Source of the DNA: an uncultured Phycisphaerales bacterium | GTDB lineage: Bacteria; Planctomycetota; Phycisphaerae; Sedimentisphaerales; Anaerobacaceae | Assembly: GCA_937927975.1 (NCBI GenBank) | Contig: CALEZT010000268.1 | Coordinates: forward strand, 62,001-126,000 | Length of the DNA stretch: 64,000 bases | Reading direction: 5' to 3' | Notes under the pieces: generated by a model | What the model was told of the DNA's origin: nothing | The model's input: the letters and a program-made list of their open reading frames with translations, nothing else | The model's database searches: none | Part shown: one piece after another, positions 8,447-17,790 of the stretch | How the letters are laid out: each line of letters starts with the position of its first letter | Position numbering within the stretch: position 1 is the first letter of the stretch | Made by a program: the position numbers and the translations under genes

Positions 8447-9343
8447 ATGACAACGTCAAGTCGGGAATACCTCGATCCGCTGTTCTTGAACAAGCTGGCG
8501 AACCTGGAGTTGGTGGCTCGATGCGCGGTGGAGGGGTTCTTCTCCGGGCTGCACCCGAGCCCATTCCAGGGCTTCAGCGTCGAGTACAGCGACCACCGCG
8601 AGTACCATCCCGGCGACGAGGTGAAGTTTGTCGATTGGAAGGTGTACGCCCGCACGGATCGGCTCTGCATCAAGCGGTTCCACCAGGACACCAACACGAC
8701 GGTGTACGTTCTGCTCGACGTCAGCAAGAGCATGTCGTTCGGGGGCGGCTCGATCCGCAAGATCGACTATGCCTGCTGCCTGTCGGCTGCGCTGACGTAC
8801 CTGATGCTCAAGCAGGGCGACAGCACGGGACTGATGCTCTTCGCGGAGAAGGTGATCTCGCAGGTTCCTCCGGCCTCCCGCCGGACGCACATCCACGCGA
8901 TCCTGCAGGCTCTGGACCGCCAAACGACCGCAGGGCAGACAAATCTGGCCTCGGTCCTGCATACGGTCGCTGAGACGACCAAACGCCGGGGTCTGGTCGT
9001 CCTGATCTCCGACCTGCTCGATGACGAAGCCGACATCTTCCGCGGCCTGGCCCACCTGAAGTTCCTCAAGCACGACGTGATCGTCTTTCATGTGATGGAT
9101 CCCCGGGAACTGGACCTCAAGTACGAGGGCCTGATCCAGTTCGAGGACCTGGAGACCGGCGACAAGTTCCGCACGTTCCCCCAGTCGATCCGCGACGGCT
9201 ACCAGCAGCGCGTGGGCGACTTCCTCGACAACGTCAAGAAGACCCTGGGCAAGAGCGGCATCGACTACTGTCTGCTGGAGACCTCGCAACCCCTGGACCG
9301 GGCTTTCCTCGCCTATCTGCTCAGGCGAAGGAGGCTGATGTGA
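8447..9343 (+). CDS. DUF58 domain-containing protein
   Basis: 298-residue soluble DUF58/VWA-like protein. The family core is visible at SDHREYHPGDEVKFVDWKV, followed by the MIDAS-like VLLDVSKSM strand, where Asp-x-Ser-x-Ser is only partly conserved as DVSKS. A Rossmann-like VWA fold continues to VLISDLLDDEADI. DUF58 proteins are standard partners of MoxR ATPases. ATG 8447 gives the family-typical N-terminus (SREYLDPLFLNKLANLEL). Its stop overlaps the GTG start of the next gene (GTGA), indicating translational coupling. Confidence 0.93.
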   Translation: MTTSSREYLDPLFLNKLANLELVARCAVEGFFSGLHPSPFQGFSVEYSDHREYHPGDEVKFVDWKVYARTDRLCIKRFHQDTNTTVYVLLDVSKSMSFGGGSIRKIDYACCLSAALTYLMLKQGDSTGLMLFAEKVISQVPPASRRTHIHAILQALDRQTTAGQTNLASVLHTVAETTKRRGLVVLISDLLDDEADIFRGLAHLKFLKHDVIVFHVMDPRELDLKYEGLIQFEDLETGDKFRTFPQSIRDGYQQRVGDFLDNVKKTLGKSGIDYCLLETSQPLDRAFLAYLLRRRRLM

Positions 9344-11397
9344 GCTTCCTGGCGTGGACATTCCTGTTCGGATCGGCGGCGGTGGTCGGGCCGATCCTGG
9401 CGCACCTGCTGGCCAAGCCTCGCTTTCGCCGGGTGCCGTTCACGATGCTGCAATTCCTTCGGGCCGGCCGGCAGGAGAGCCACTCGCGCCGAAAGCTCCG
9501 CGACATTCTCGTGCTGCTCCTGCGCTGCGCGATCATCGTGCTGATCGCGGTGCTGTTCGCCCGGCCGGTGTTGAAGGTTCATTCGCCGCCGCAGTCGCAC
9601 AAACCGATTCTCTATCTGGCCCTGGACGACTCGGCGTCCATGGCCTATCGCGATCGCGGAGAGAGCCTGTTTGCGAAGGCGGTCGAGAAAGCCGTCGGCC
9701 ATGTGCGTCAGGCCCCGTCTGATGCCGTGTTCGGCGTGTGTGGACTCGCATCGGGCAAGACCGCCGAGGGATTGACTCGCAGTCAGGCCCTTGCGGAGAT
9801 CAGGCGATTGACCGTCGTGCCCAGGATCGCACGGCCTGCCGACTTCGTGAAAGCACTGGAATCGCAGGGCTCCAGTGCACTTCGCGCCGATGTGATCTCC
9901 GCGGTCGTGCTCAGTGATTTCAGTCCGGACGTCTTGCGGGAGTTCGAGCGGATTCGCAAGCCCGCGGCCGTCGACGCGTTGTCGCACGAAATCGTCGTTC
10001 CCTCCTCACCCGTGAGCAACGTGGCGATTGCCGACGCAAATCCCATCGAGACCGCAGACAACAAGCTCGACATCGATGTGCTCGTCGCCAATGGCGGCGA
10101 CAAGCAGGAGCGTCGCAAGCTGATCGCCAAGTGCGATGATCTGAGGCCGATCCCCACGGACGTCACACTGTCGGCAGGCGAGCGGAAAGTGGTTCGTGTC
10201 CGGATTGATCTGGGGCCGCGAGGGCAGGGAACCGGTCGGTCCTGCCTTCCGCTGGAACTGAGTCTCGACCCCCGGGACGGCCTGAAAGCGGACGACGTAT
10301 TCCGTCTTGGCGTGTGCATGCCTCAGGCCGCGGCAACGAAGGTCCTCGTGGTCAGTCGAGGGGATGAAGCATTCCTGTTTGAGACCGCCGTCGAGGCGCT
10401 CATGGAGAAAGGCGCCGCCGGCGGCATGAGTTTGCGGAAGACCCGCGAGAGCGACCTTCGCAGCGACGATCTCTCATGGGCGGACGTTGTCGTGTTTTCC
10501 TGCCTGCCGACGGACGCCTCCTATCCTGCGAGTCTTCTGAGGAGTTGCCTCGCTCGGGGCGGGCGGCTCGTCTTCTTCGCGACGGAATCAGGCAATCCGC
10601 AGATTGCGGACATGCTGCTGCGCGAGGGGCTGATTCCCGCCGTGCCACAGAGATGGAGCCAGGGAGTTGCGTGGCCCCAGCCGCAGCCCGTTGCCGCCGA
10701 GGGAACCGTATTCAGCGAGGCGACGATCCAAACCCTCGCGAGCTACCGATTCGACAAGATCGCCCTGAAGGGGCACTGGCTGTGTCGGACGTCGAGCCAG
10801 GCACAATGCGTGTGGCGACTGGCCAATGACGCTGCGTTCGTCTACGCCCAGCCTCAGAATTCGGGCGTCTCGATCCTGGTGAACACGAGCATCGACGATT
10901 CGCGAGGGCTGCTCGCCAAATCTGCGGCTTGGGTGGCGTTCTGCAGGTTCTTGGTCGGCGAGGGCGAGCGGGTCCGGCGGCTCTGCCTGCGTTCGGAAGA
11001 CCGTCCGACGCTCGAACTGCCCGCCTCGATGCGTGTGGTCGGGCGGACCCTCGTCAACGTGGAGAATTGCGATGGCGGAAAGGCCCGCGCCGCGATAGAA
11101 GGCGGCAGACTGGTTCTGCCCGCTCCGCAGGGACTTGGCTGGATGCGAACGCAAGGTGATCCGACGCTGCGCGTCGGGGTCAATCTGCCCCAGGGCGAGA
11201 CGGATCTTCGCCAACCGACCGAGGCCGCGGTCGCCGCCGCGATCAAGGGGGCGTTCGTGGTCGGGCCCGGTCAGGAGCGGTCGCTTGCACAAGGGATTCC
11301 GCCCCTGCAGAGCAAGCCCGTCTGGAGAGCATTTGCCTGGGCGATCGTGGCACTGCTGCTCTTGGAGCCCGCAGTCACAAACAGACTGAAGAGATGA
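9340..11397 (+). CDS. BatA-domain / VWA membrane protein
   Basis: 685 residues, GTG start with AAGGAGG 5-6 nt upstream. The N-terminal BatA module is clear: a membrane helix (FLAWTFLFGSAAVVGPILAHLL), the basic turn KPRFRRVPFTMLQFL, and a second helix (ILVLLLRCAIIVLIAVLFARP). A VWA-like domain follows with DDSAS as MIDAS-like motif (LALDDSASMAYRD). A long periplasmic-type region with CARDB-like strands comes next, and a C-terminal membrane helix (AFAWAIVALLLLEPAV). Inferred to be the membrane partner of the MoxR/DUF58 pair. The next gene starts 3 bp later. Confidence 0.85.
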   Translation: MSFLAWTFLFGSAAVVGPILAHLLAKPRFRRVPFTMLQFLRAGRQESHSRRKLRDILVLLLRCAIIVLIAVLFARPVLKVHSPPQSHKPILYLALDDSASMAYRDRGESLFAKAVEKAVGHVRQAPSDAVFGVCGLASGKTAEGLTRSQALAEIRRLTVVPRIARPADFVKALESQGSSALRADVISAVVLSDFSPDVLREFERIRKPAAVDALSHEIVVPSSPVSNVAIADANPIETADNKLDIDVLVANGGDKQERRKLIAKCDDLRPIPTDVTLSAGERKVVRVRIDLGPRGQGTGRSCLPLELSLDPRDGLKADDVFRLGVCMPQAAATKVLVVSRGDEAFLFETAVEALMEKGAAGGMSLRKTRESDLRSDDLSWADVVVFSCLPTDASYPASLLRSCLARGGRLVFFATESGNPQIADMLLREGLIPAVPQRWSQGVAWPQPQPVAAEGTVFSEATIQTLASYRFDKIALKGHWLCRTSSQAQCVWRLANDAAFVYAQPQNSGVSILVNTSIDDSRGLLAKSAAWVAFCRFLVGEGERVRRLCLRSEDRPTLELPASMRVVGRTLVNVENCDGGKARAAIEGGRLVLPAPQGLGWMRTQGDPTLRVGVNLPQGETDLRQPTEAAVAAAIKGAFVVGPGQERSLAQGIPPLQSKPVWRAFAWAIVALLLLEPAVTNRLKR

Positions 11398-11400
11398 AGT

Positions 11401-14400
11401 ATGGCCGCTGCAGTTGACGACATTCTGGATGATCTGATCGCACGGGTGCGACTTGTGCGGCGGTGGCTGCTGGCCCTCAGCGTACTGCGGATTGCCGCCT
11501 TGGGACTGGCTTGTGTTTCGCTGTACATCGGCGGATACGCCTGGCTCGACCATCGCATCCACTTCGGTTCGATTGGCAGGTTGTCCTCGCTGGTCCTGTT
11601 CCTGGCTATGTTGGCCGTCGGCCTGTATTTCATCGTCCGCGTTCTCCGCCGCGACATGACCTATGCCAACGCCGCCAACTACATCGAGGGCAAACGCAGC
11701 TTCGACCAGCAGCTTGTGGCGGCGGTGGAATACTACGAGGGACGCGGCGATTATCCCTACTCCAAGTCGCTTGCGGCTCAACTGGTCCGGCAGGTTGACT
11801 CTGTGACACAGGAATACCGCTTCGACTCCACGATCGAGAAGTGGCAAGGGTATCTCCTCGCGTGCTGTGTTCTGCTGGGTGCGTGCGTCGTCGGGTTCTT
11901 CGTCCATCAGAATGTGCTGTTCTTTTCTTCATACCTCGCCCGGCTGCTCCGGCCATTCTCGGCGGTCGCGCCGGCGGCTGACACAGTCCTGGAATCCGCC
12001 ACCGGTGACATCGTCGCAGGCGTGGACGACCCGGTGACGTTCGAACTGGCGGTCGAGGGCCGTGTCCCGGAATCAGCATCGCTCGTGCTGACGCGGCGTG
12101 ATCCGAACGATCCGAATGCCCCAACCGAAGCCCTCACTGAGAGGATCGAACTCACACGCAGCACGGGCGCCGAGGGCAGGACGAAATTCACCGCGACGAA
12201 GTCCTTCGACGCCCCCGGCCGGTTCGAATACCGGTTCGAAACGCCTCAGGCTCGCTCGGATTCGCACGAGCTTCGCGTGTGCGAGTCGCCTTCGATCGAT
12301 CGCATCACAGCCAAGGTGTTTCCGCCCGGCACGCCGCAGAATGGCGGCGACCCCGATCCAAACGGAACGCCCGCGACGCAGATGCAGCCGTATGAGGTGG
12401 AGCTGACGGACAAGCCGTTGGAGGTGCTGCCTCACAGCCGTGTCGAACTGACCGCCCAGACATCGACCCCGCTTCGCGAGGCGACGATGACGAGGTCCGA
12501 CGGAAAACCTGTCACGCAGCCGCTCAACGGCGAGAATCGCTTCGGCTTTGAGTTCACGGCCGACAAGTCCTCTTCGATCCAGCTCAACGTCGTCAGCGCC
12601 GACGGCCTGACCGGCGACCGGGCCAAAGAGCTTCAAGTCGTGCTCAAGTCGGACGCGCGCCCCGAATTCAAGCTGGTCTCGCCCGAAGGCGACTGCCTGG
12701 CCACGGACGTCGCCAGCATCCCGATCGCGTTCGAGGTGACGGACGATTTCGGGCTTGAGCGGGTCGAATTGCTCTGCGAGTTGCCGGGCCGCGAGGCAAT
12801 TGTGCTGGAGTCGGCCTCGCCGCAGGGGGCCAGGCAAGCGGCCCTGACCCACGTGCTCGAACTGGAAGAACACGAGTTGCGCGTGGGCGATGCGGTGCTC
12901 TTCTACGCCAGAGCCAGGGACATCGACACAGGCCATCGGCCCGCCGACGCGAACGTGTGCAGCGAGGTCTATCTCATCGAGGTCAGGCCCTATCGGCAGT
13001 ATTGGCATCAGGAGTCCGGCGGCAACCAGTCGAACCCCGCGCCGGGACTGATCCCCGAGGATCTCATCACGGTTCTGGAATACACGCGGGCGGTGGTCAA
13101 GAAGACCTGGATGCTGGCCCGATCGCCGCAGTCGGCGGCAGAGGACGATCCCAGGCTCCAGACGCTGGCGCAAGACGTTCAGTACTGTGCCTCCCGGCTG
13201 ACCACGATCCGCGACGATCCGGAGAAGAGCTTCGGCGAGGGCGACAAAGCCGTGATGAATCGCGTGCTGGAATCCTATCGGAAGGCCGAGACTCACCTGA
13301 AGAACGCCGATGCGAACGCTGCGTTGCCTCCAGTCCAGGACGCCTATCGCATTCTCCGCATGTTCATCGACGAGCTGCATTTGAAATGGACCCCGCCGGA
13401 GAGCGGAACCAGCGTGCCGCAGGAGACTCCCGAGAAGGTCAAGCTCCAGGAGCAGCCCCAGGACCCCAAGATGGACAAGGACCGCGTCGAGAACCAACTT
13501 CAGGAGATGCAACAGAAGATCGATTCGCTTGCGAGGCAGCAGGAGTCGCTCAAAGCCGATGTCTCCAGAGCGATGCGGCAACAGAAGGATTCGAAGTCGC
13601 AATCTCAGTCCGCGAACCCTTCCGGCGGCGGAGACGGGGGCGCATCTCAAGACCAGGCAGGCGACAAAGAGGCGCGCTCGTCCGGCAAGGGAGATTCCGG
13701 CGAACCGACCGGTGAATCGGGCTCGTCGCAAGGATCGCAGGGACACAATGGCGGCGAACAAGCGGCGTCTTCGCAGCAGGCCCAGTCGGGGACACAAGGG
13801 AGCCAGGGGCAGCAGCAGGATGGCGGGCAGGCGTCGTCGGGAACAGGCGGCTCTGGGGAATCGGGCAGTCAGGGGCAGTCTCCAGGCTCCCAGCCCGGCA
13901 GCCGGACTGGGCAATCAGGACAGGGACAGAGCGGACAGCAAGGGCAGTCCGGACGGGGACAGAACGGGAATTCACCAAGCAGTCCCAACGGGTCGGAAAC
14001 CGGGCAGGCAGGTAGCGCGCCGGGGCAAGGCTCTTCCCAAGCGGATGCGCAGATGCGTATGCTCCAGGCCCGCCAGAAGGCCCTGCGTGAGCAGGCTTCG
14101 CAAATCAGCAAAGATATGAACGGGCTGGCTGCTTCCGATGGTTCTTCGCAGGGGCAACCCGGTGGGGAGGCCAAAGGACATCTCGACCAGGCGGTCGAGG
14201 CGATGCAGCGTCTTGAAGGACGTCTGGAGGACGCCCGGTACGGGTCCGGCGAAAAGTCCGGATCCGAGGGTATGGCCGATTTGGCGGATTCCGCGGCTCG
14301 TCGGTTGGCCGAGGCGGGGCGTGCGATCCGCCGTCAGCGCACAGGCGAGGGAGAGGGCTCGCCGGACGAGGCTCGCGAAATGGCCGAACAGCTCGCGCGG

Positions 14401-14748
14401 GATGCAGAAGCGTACGACGAATCGCTCAGCGAGGCCGAGAAGCAGAAGATGCAGGATCGGCTCAAGGCCGCCGAGCGGCTGTTGGAGAGCATGGCGGGCG
14501 TGCAGTGGACCACGATGTCCAGCGGAGGCGGTCCCGGCGTGGGGCATGTCTACACGAAGGACCCGCATGCCTCGCCCGCGGAGACCGCTCGCCTGCTCGC
14601 TCGCCAGTTCTGGTCGATGAGTCTGAAGGGACAGAACCGTCGAAGTCGGCTCATGGAGCAGGAATCGTCCGACGTGAAGTTCTTCGAGGCGGAGAGCGAG
14701 TTCTTCGAGAATGCGGCGAAATTCGGATCGCAGAGCGTGCAGAAATGA
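11401..14748 (+). CDS. DUF4175-like large membrane protein with Gln/Gly/Ser-rich segment
   Basis: 1115 residues. Two membrane helices lie near residues 20-80 and a third near 145-175 (GYLLACCVLLGACVVGFFV). A large region of predicted Ig-like strands follows, then helical, coiled-coil-prone sequence (DRVENQLQEMQQKIDSLARQ). A long low-complexity stretch dominated by Ser, Gly and Gln (approx. residues 730-880) comes next, and a final charged helical tail with DAEAYDESLSEAEKQKMQ. The architecture resembles DUF4175/TIGR02302-type proteins found in MoxR operons. Its stop overlaps the next ATG (ATGA). Exact role unknown; a scaffold spanning the envelope is inference. Confidence 0.75.
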   Translation: MAAAVDDILDDLIARVRLVRRWLLALSVLRIAALGLACVSLYIGGYAWLDHRIHFGSIGRLSSLVLFLAMLAVGLYFIVRVLRRDMTYANAANYIEGKRSFDQQLVAAVEYYEGRGDYPYSKSLAAQLVRQVDSVTQEYRFDSTIEKWQGYLLACCVLLGACVVGFFVHQNVLFFSSYLARLLRPFSAVAPAADTVLESATGDIVAGVDDPVTFELAVEGRVPESASLVLTRRDPNDPNAPTEALTERIELTRSTGAEGRTKFTATKSFDAPGRFEYRFETPQARSDSHELRVCESPSIDRITAKVFPPGTPQNGGDPDPNGTPATQMQPYEVELTDKPLEVLPHSRVELTAQTSTPLREATMTRSDGKPVTQPLNGENRFGFEFTADKSSSIQLNVVSADGLTGDRAKELQVVLKSDARPEFKLVSPEGDCLATDVASIPIAFEVTDDFGLERVELLCELPGREAIVLESASPQGARQAALTHVLELEEHELRVGDAVLFYARARDIDTGHRPADANVCSEVYLIEVRPYRQYWHQESGGNQSNPAPGLIPEDLITVLEYTRAVVKKTWMLARSPQSAAEDDPRLQTLAQDVQYCASRLTTIRDDPEKSFGEGDKAVMNRVLESYRKAETHLKNADANAALPPVQDAYRILRMFIDELHLKWTPPESGTSVPQETPEKVKLQEQPQDPKMDKDRVENQLQEMQQKIDSLARQQESLKADVSRAMRQQKDSKSQSQSANPSGGGDGGASQDQAGDKEARSSGKGDSGEPTGESGSSQGSQGHNGGEQAASSQQAQSGTQGSQGQQQDGGQASSGTGGSGESGSQGQSPGSQPGSRTGQSGQGQSGQQGQSGRGQNGNSPSSPNGSETGQAGSAPGQGSSQADAQMRMLQARQKALREQASQISKDMNGLAASDGSSQGQPGGEAKGHLDQAVEAMQRLEGRLEDARYGSGEKSGSEGMADLADSAARRLAEAGRAIRRQRTGEGEGSPDEAREMAEQLARDAEAYDESLSEAEKQKMQDRLKAAERLLESMAGVQWTTMSSGGGPGVGHVYTKDPHASPAETARLLARQFWSMSLKGQNRRSRLMEQESSDVKFFEAESEFFENAAKFGSQSVQK

Positions 14749-16958
14749 CCTTCGCGGATTACCCAGGACATCTCGTTGCTTTGGGGCTGACACTGGCGGC
14801 TGCAGCGGTCGTCCTGGTCGCCTTCCGCGCGGGCCCGCTGCAGACACCGCAGCGCAACCGATACCGCCGGCTCCTGGCGGCTCTACACTATGCCGCGATT
14901 CTGCTGATGCTTGTCATCCTCTGGAACCCTTCCGCCTGGCAAGAGGAAGAGACGTTCGGGAAGAACACCGTCCTGGCGGTCTTCGACACGAGCGAGAGCA
15001 TGTCCGTGGCCGACGACGGGCGGCAGTCGCGCCTCGATCGGTCGCTGAGCCGATTTGTGGAGTGCTTCGACAAGCCGGGCGGTGATGGGCCTCAGTATTG
15101 GGTCTACGGCTTCGACGATCGCGCCTACCACTGCGGTTCCGCGGACCTGCTCCGGCGGTGGGGCTCGCGAAGCAATCTGCACGAGGCGGTTTCGCTCACG
15201 GCCGACTGCGTCGCACGAGATACGCAGAGTCCGACGCGGGACGAGCCCACCGGTTTGGTCATCTTCACGGACGGACGGGCCGACGACCGGGATCCGCGGC
15301 GCTATCTGCCTGCGCTGCGGGAAGACCTGCCGATCCTGATCGTGGGCGTGGGGGCCCGAAGTCCGCGGCCCGACCTGGCGGTCGAGACGCTCCTAAGCCC
15401 GGCGGCCGCCTGGGTCGATACGACATATGACGTTGGCGTGGTGGTGTCCGCCGCGGGTGTGCCGAATGCTCCCGTGACGCTTGAATTGCTGTGCGACAAC
15501 GACGTCGTCGAGAAACGTCAGATCGATCGCGAAACCTTCAAGGCCGACGGCGCAGGGCCCGCACAGGCGACGCTCAGGTTCACCGTCCCGGCGCAGGGGC
15601 TCGGCGTCCACGTGTTGACCGCCGGCGTCCAACCGGGCCGGGGCGAGATCAACCTGGGAAACAACGCCCGCACGACGTCGGTCGAGGTGATGCAGGAGCG
15701 TCCGATGCGGGTCCTGCTGTACTCGCAACGGGCGGACTTCAACATCGGCAAGATCCGCCAGGCGTTGTCGCGGGACAAGCACATTCGACTGGACCTGGGT
15801 TTCGACGTGATCAAGAACAAGCCTCTGTCCGATCGGGCGACGCGGGCCACAGGGTATGTGACCCTGGCGGACCTCGATGCGTCCCGCAGCGAGTACGACG
15901 TCATCATCAAAGGGGCCTGCGGCGTGGGTTTCGAGCGGAGCGACTCGTACGATTTCTTCGCCAAGCGGGGCGGCGCCATGATCCTCCTGCCGGGTGAGAC
16001 GGTGCAGACCCTGGCGACGGACAGCCAGGAACGCGGCCTGTCCACGTTGCCGGTTCTGTTCTCGCGGCAAGAGCAGGGCGCCTTCCCCACCACGGCGGTT
16101 TCGAGTCCGGCGAGGGTCTGGCCGCCGCAGCGGGATGCGATCAAGCTGTCCTTCGAAGCCGAGATCGCGCATGTGTTCGATCCGAGCGTCTTCGCGGAGT
16201 CGCAGTATCGGGTCTCGCCGTACTATGGGATCGCCGCGACAAAACCCGCGGCCACGACGCTGGCGATGGTCGGCGACACGCCGATCGTCTCGGTGCACAG
16301 GGTCGGCAGGGGACGGGTGTGCCTGCTCAACATTTCGAAGCTATTCACGCTCTACCGCGAGGACAGGCAGGGCGGCGCGCTGAGCGAACTGATGTGCGGC
16401 CTGGTGGCGTATCTGGGCCGCACGCCTGCGCAGGGGGCGAACGTCGAACTGTTCGCCGAGCGGGTGGCCGAAGACCCGCGACGTGTTCAGTTCAACGCGT
16501 ACATCATGGACAAGTCCTTCCTGCCGGCTCCGGGGGCGAACGTCCTGTTGACCGCGGGCGAACAAGTCGTGAGCATGGAGCCGACCGGGCGGGGGTATTA
16601 CCTGGCGACGCTCGACTGGGGTTCGGGACAATCGGTCGTCGCCAAAGCGCAGGCGGAGCTCAACGGCTCGTTTCTCGGCGAGCGGACTCTTGCGACGACC
16701 CTGCCGGCGGTGCGCGACGAGATGTCCTGCGTCGATCTGGACGAACCGTTTCTGCGTTCGCTGGCGGGAAGAATGAAGGCTCGTTATATCCACATCGACG
16801 ACTTGAGCGAGAAGGCCGCGGAGATCTTCGAATCCCGACGTCAAGTCGGCACGATCGAGAAGGTCACGAGCATTTGGCCGCGATGGCCCTTGCTGGTGGT
16901 GTTGTGTTTGTTGCTCTCGACCGGCTGGTTCATCCGCCGGGCGATCGGGCTTGTATGA
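14745..16958 (+). CDS. Membrane-anchored VWA / glutamine-amidotransferase-like protein
   Basis: 737 residues starting at the ATG that overlaps the upstream stop; the frame is open further upstream but inside the previous gene. Two N-terminal membrane helices (LVALGLTLAAAAVVLVAF and LHYAAILLMLVILW) and one C-terminal helix (LLVVLCLLLSTGWFI) bracket a large extracytoplasmic region. Within it a VWA domain carries a complete MIDAS-type motif (VFDTSESM). A region beginning MRVLLYSQRADFNIG resembles the class I glutamine-amidotransferase-like domain seen in planctomycete VWA proteins, with no obvious catalytic Cys-His-Glu triad. It should be a metal-dependent interaction module working with the MoxR ATPase. 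Partner unknown. Confidence 0.82.
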   Translation: MTFADYPGHLVALGLTLAAAAVVLVAFRAGPLQTPQRNRYRRLLAALHYAAILLMLVILWNPSAWQEEETFGKNTVLAVFDTSESMSVADDGRQSRLDRSLSRFVECFDKPGGDGPQYWVYGFDDRAYHCGSADLLRRWGSRSNLHEAVSLTADCVARDTQSPTRDEPTGLVIFTDGRADDRDPRRYLPALREDLPILIVGVGARSPRPDLAVETLLSPAAAWVDTTYDVGVVVSAAGVPNAPVTLELLCDNDVVEKRQIDRETFKADGAGPAQATLRFTVPAQGLGVHVLTAGVQPGRGEINLGNNARTTSVEVMQERPMRVLLYSQRADFNIGKIRQALSRDKHIRLDLGFDVIKNKPLSDRATRATGYVTLADLDASRSEYDVIIKGACGVGFERSDSYDFFAKRGGAMILLPGETVQTLATDSQERGLSTLPVLFSRQEQGAFPTTAVSSPARVWPPQRDAIKLSFEAEIAHVFDPSVFAESQYRVSPYYGIAATKPAATTLAMVGDTPIVSVHRVGRGRVCLLNISKLFTLYREDRQGGALSELMCGLVAYLGRTPAQGANVELFAERVAEDPRRVQFNAYIMDKSFLPAPGANVLLTAGEQVVSMEPTGRGYYLATLDWGSGQSVVAKAQAELNGSFLGERTLATTLPAVRDEMSCVDLDEPFLRSLAGRMKARYIHIDDLSEKAAEIFESRRQVGTIEKVTSIWPRWPLLVVLCLLLSTGWFIRRAIGLV

Positions 16959-16969
16959 GGAGTGTCGGG

Positions 16970-17755
16970 ATGGCTCATGGAATTGTGATTACCGCCTGTG
17001 TGGTGTCGCTCGCGATCGCTATGGTTGCACAAGACCGCCTCGAGGTCGAGACCTATGCGGTTGTCGTCAGCGGGGTCGGCAAGGACCCGCAGGACCTTGT
17101 CGCCAGGGGGCAGGTGCTGAGTGATTTGCGAACGTATCTGAGCGAAAAGGCTTTCATCAAGCCTGAACGGTTGACAGTCCTGGCGCCCGATGCAGCAACG
17201 GCACAGGAGGTAAAGAAGGCGATCGACGCGGTTGCCCGGTCCGCACGAGAGGCCGATCGATTCATTCTCTACTACATCGGCCAGGCAAACCTCGCGGGAG
17301 GCTCGTTGCGATTCAATCTGCCCGGCCCGGATGTCACGCAGGACGATTGGACCCGGTGGCTGTCGGGAGTCAAGGCCAAGACCCAGCTTGTCGTTCTGGA
17401 CTGTCCCTGCGCCGCGGCAGCGGCCAAGGCCCTTGCCCGTCCCGGCAGGGTCGTCGTCATGCCTGCGACCGAGACGCAGGTGTATAGCCCTCGATTCAGC
17501 ATGCATTTCGTTCCGGCCCTGGCCCGACCGCAGAGCGACACGAATCGTGACGGCCGCGTAAGCGTGCTCGAAGCCTTTACCGCGACGGCTCGCGAAATCG
17601 AGCAGTGGTACCGTCAGATGAAGCTGCTGCCCACGGAGACCCCGTGCATCGAGGACAATGGCGACGGTCGGCCCTCGGAGCAGCCCTGGCGCTATTCGCA
17701 GGATGGCTGCGACGGCCGATTGGCCGCAGAGTTCGTACTTGCTCCAGGGTTCTGA
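16970..17755 (+). CDS. Caspase-fold (C14-like) protein with degenerate catalytic residues
   Basis: 261 residues. ATG 16970 has GAGGAG 7 nt upstream; an alternative ATG 16955 overlaps the previous stop. A short N-terminal hydrophobic segment (IVITACVVSLAIAMVAQ) suggests export. The caspase/metacaspase layout is recognisable: core strands YAVVVSGVGKDP, RFILYYIGQANLAG, QLVVLDCPCAAAA, RVVVMPATETQ, and the late DTNRDGRVSVLEAF element common in bacterial caspase-like proteins. In active enzymes the second strand reads YYSGHG; here the His position is Gln105. The D-x-C-x-S/A-G motif is distorted to LDCPCAAA (Cys145/147). It may be a pseudoprotease or binding module. Placement between a VWA gene and DUF4159 ties it to the MoxR system. 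Confidence 0.7.
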   Translation: MAHGIVITACVVSLAIAMVAQDRLEVETYAVVVSGVGKDPQDLVARGQVLSDLRTYLSEKAFIKPERLTVLAPDAATAQEVKKAIDAVARSAREADRFILYYIGQANLAGGSLRFNLPGPDVTQDDWTRWLSGVKAKTQLVVLDCPCAAAAAKALARPGRVVVMPATETQVYSPRFSMHFVPALARPQSDTNRDGRVSVLEAFTATAREIEQWYRQMKLLPTETPCIEDNGDGRPSEQPWRYSQDGCDGRLAAEFVLAPGF

Positions 17756-17790
17756 GCAGGGGAACCATCCATAAGGTGTGAGGTGACACA

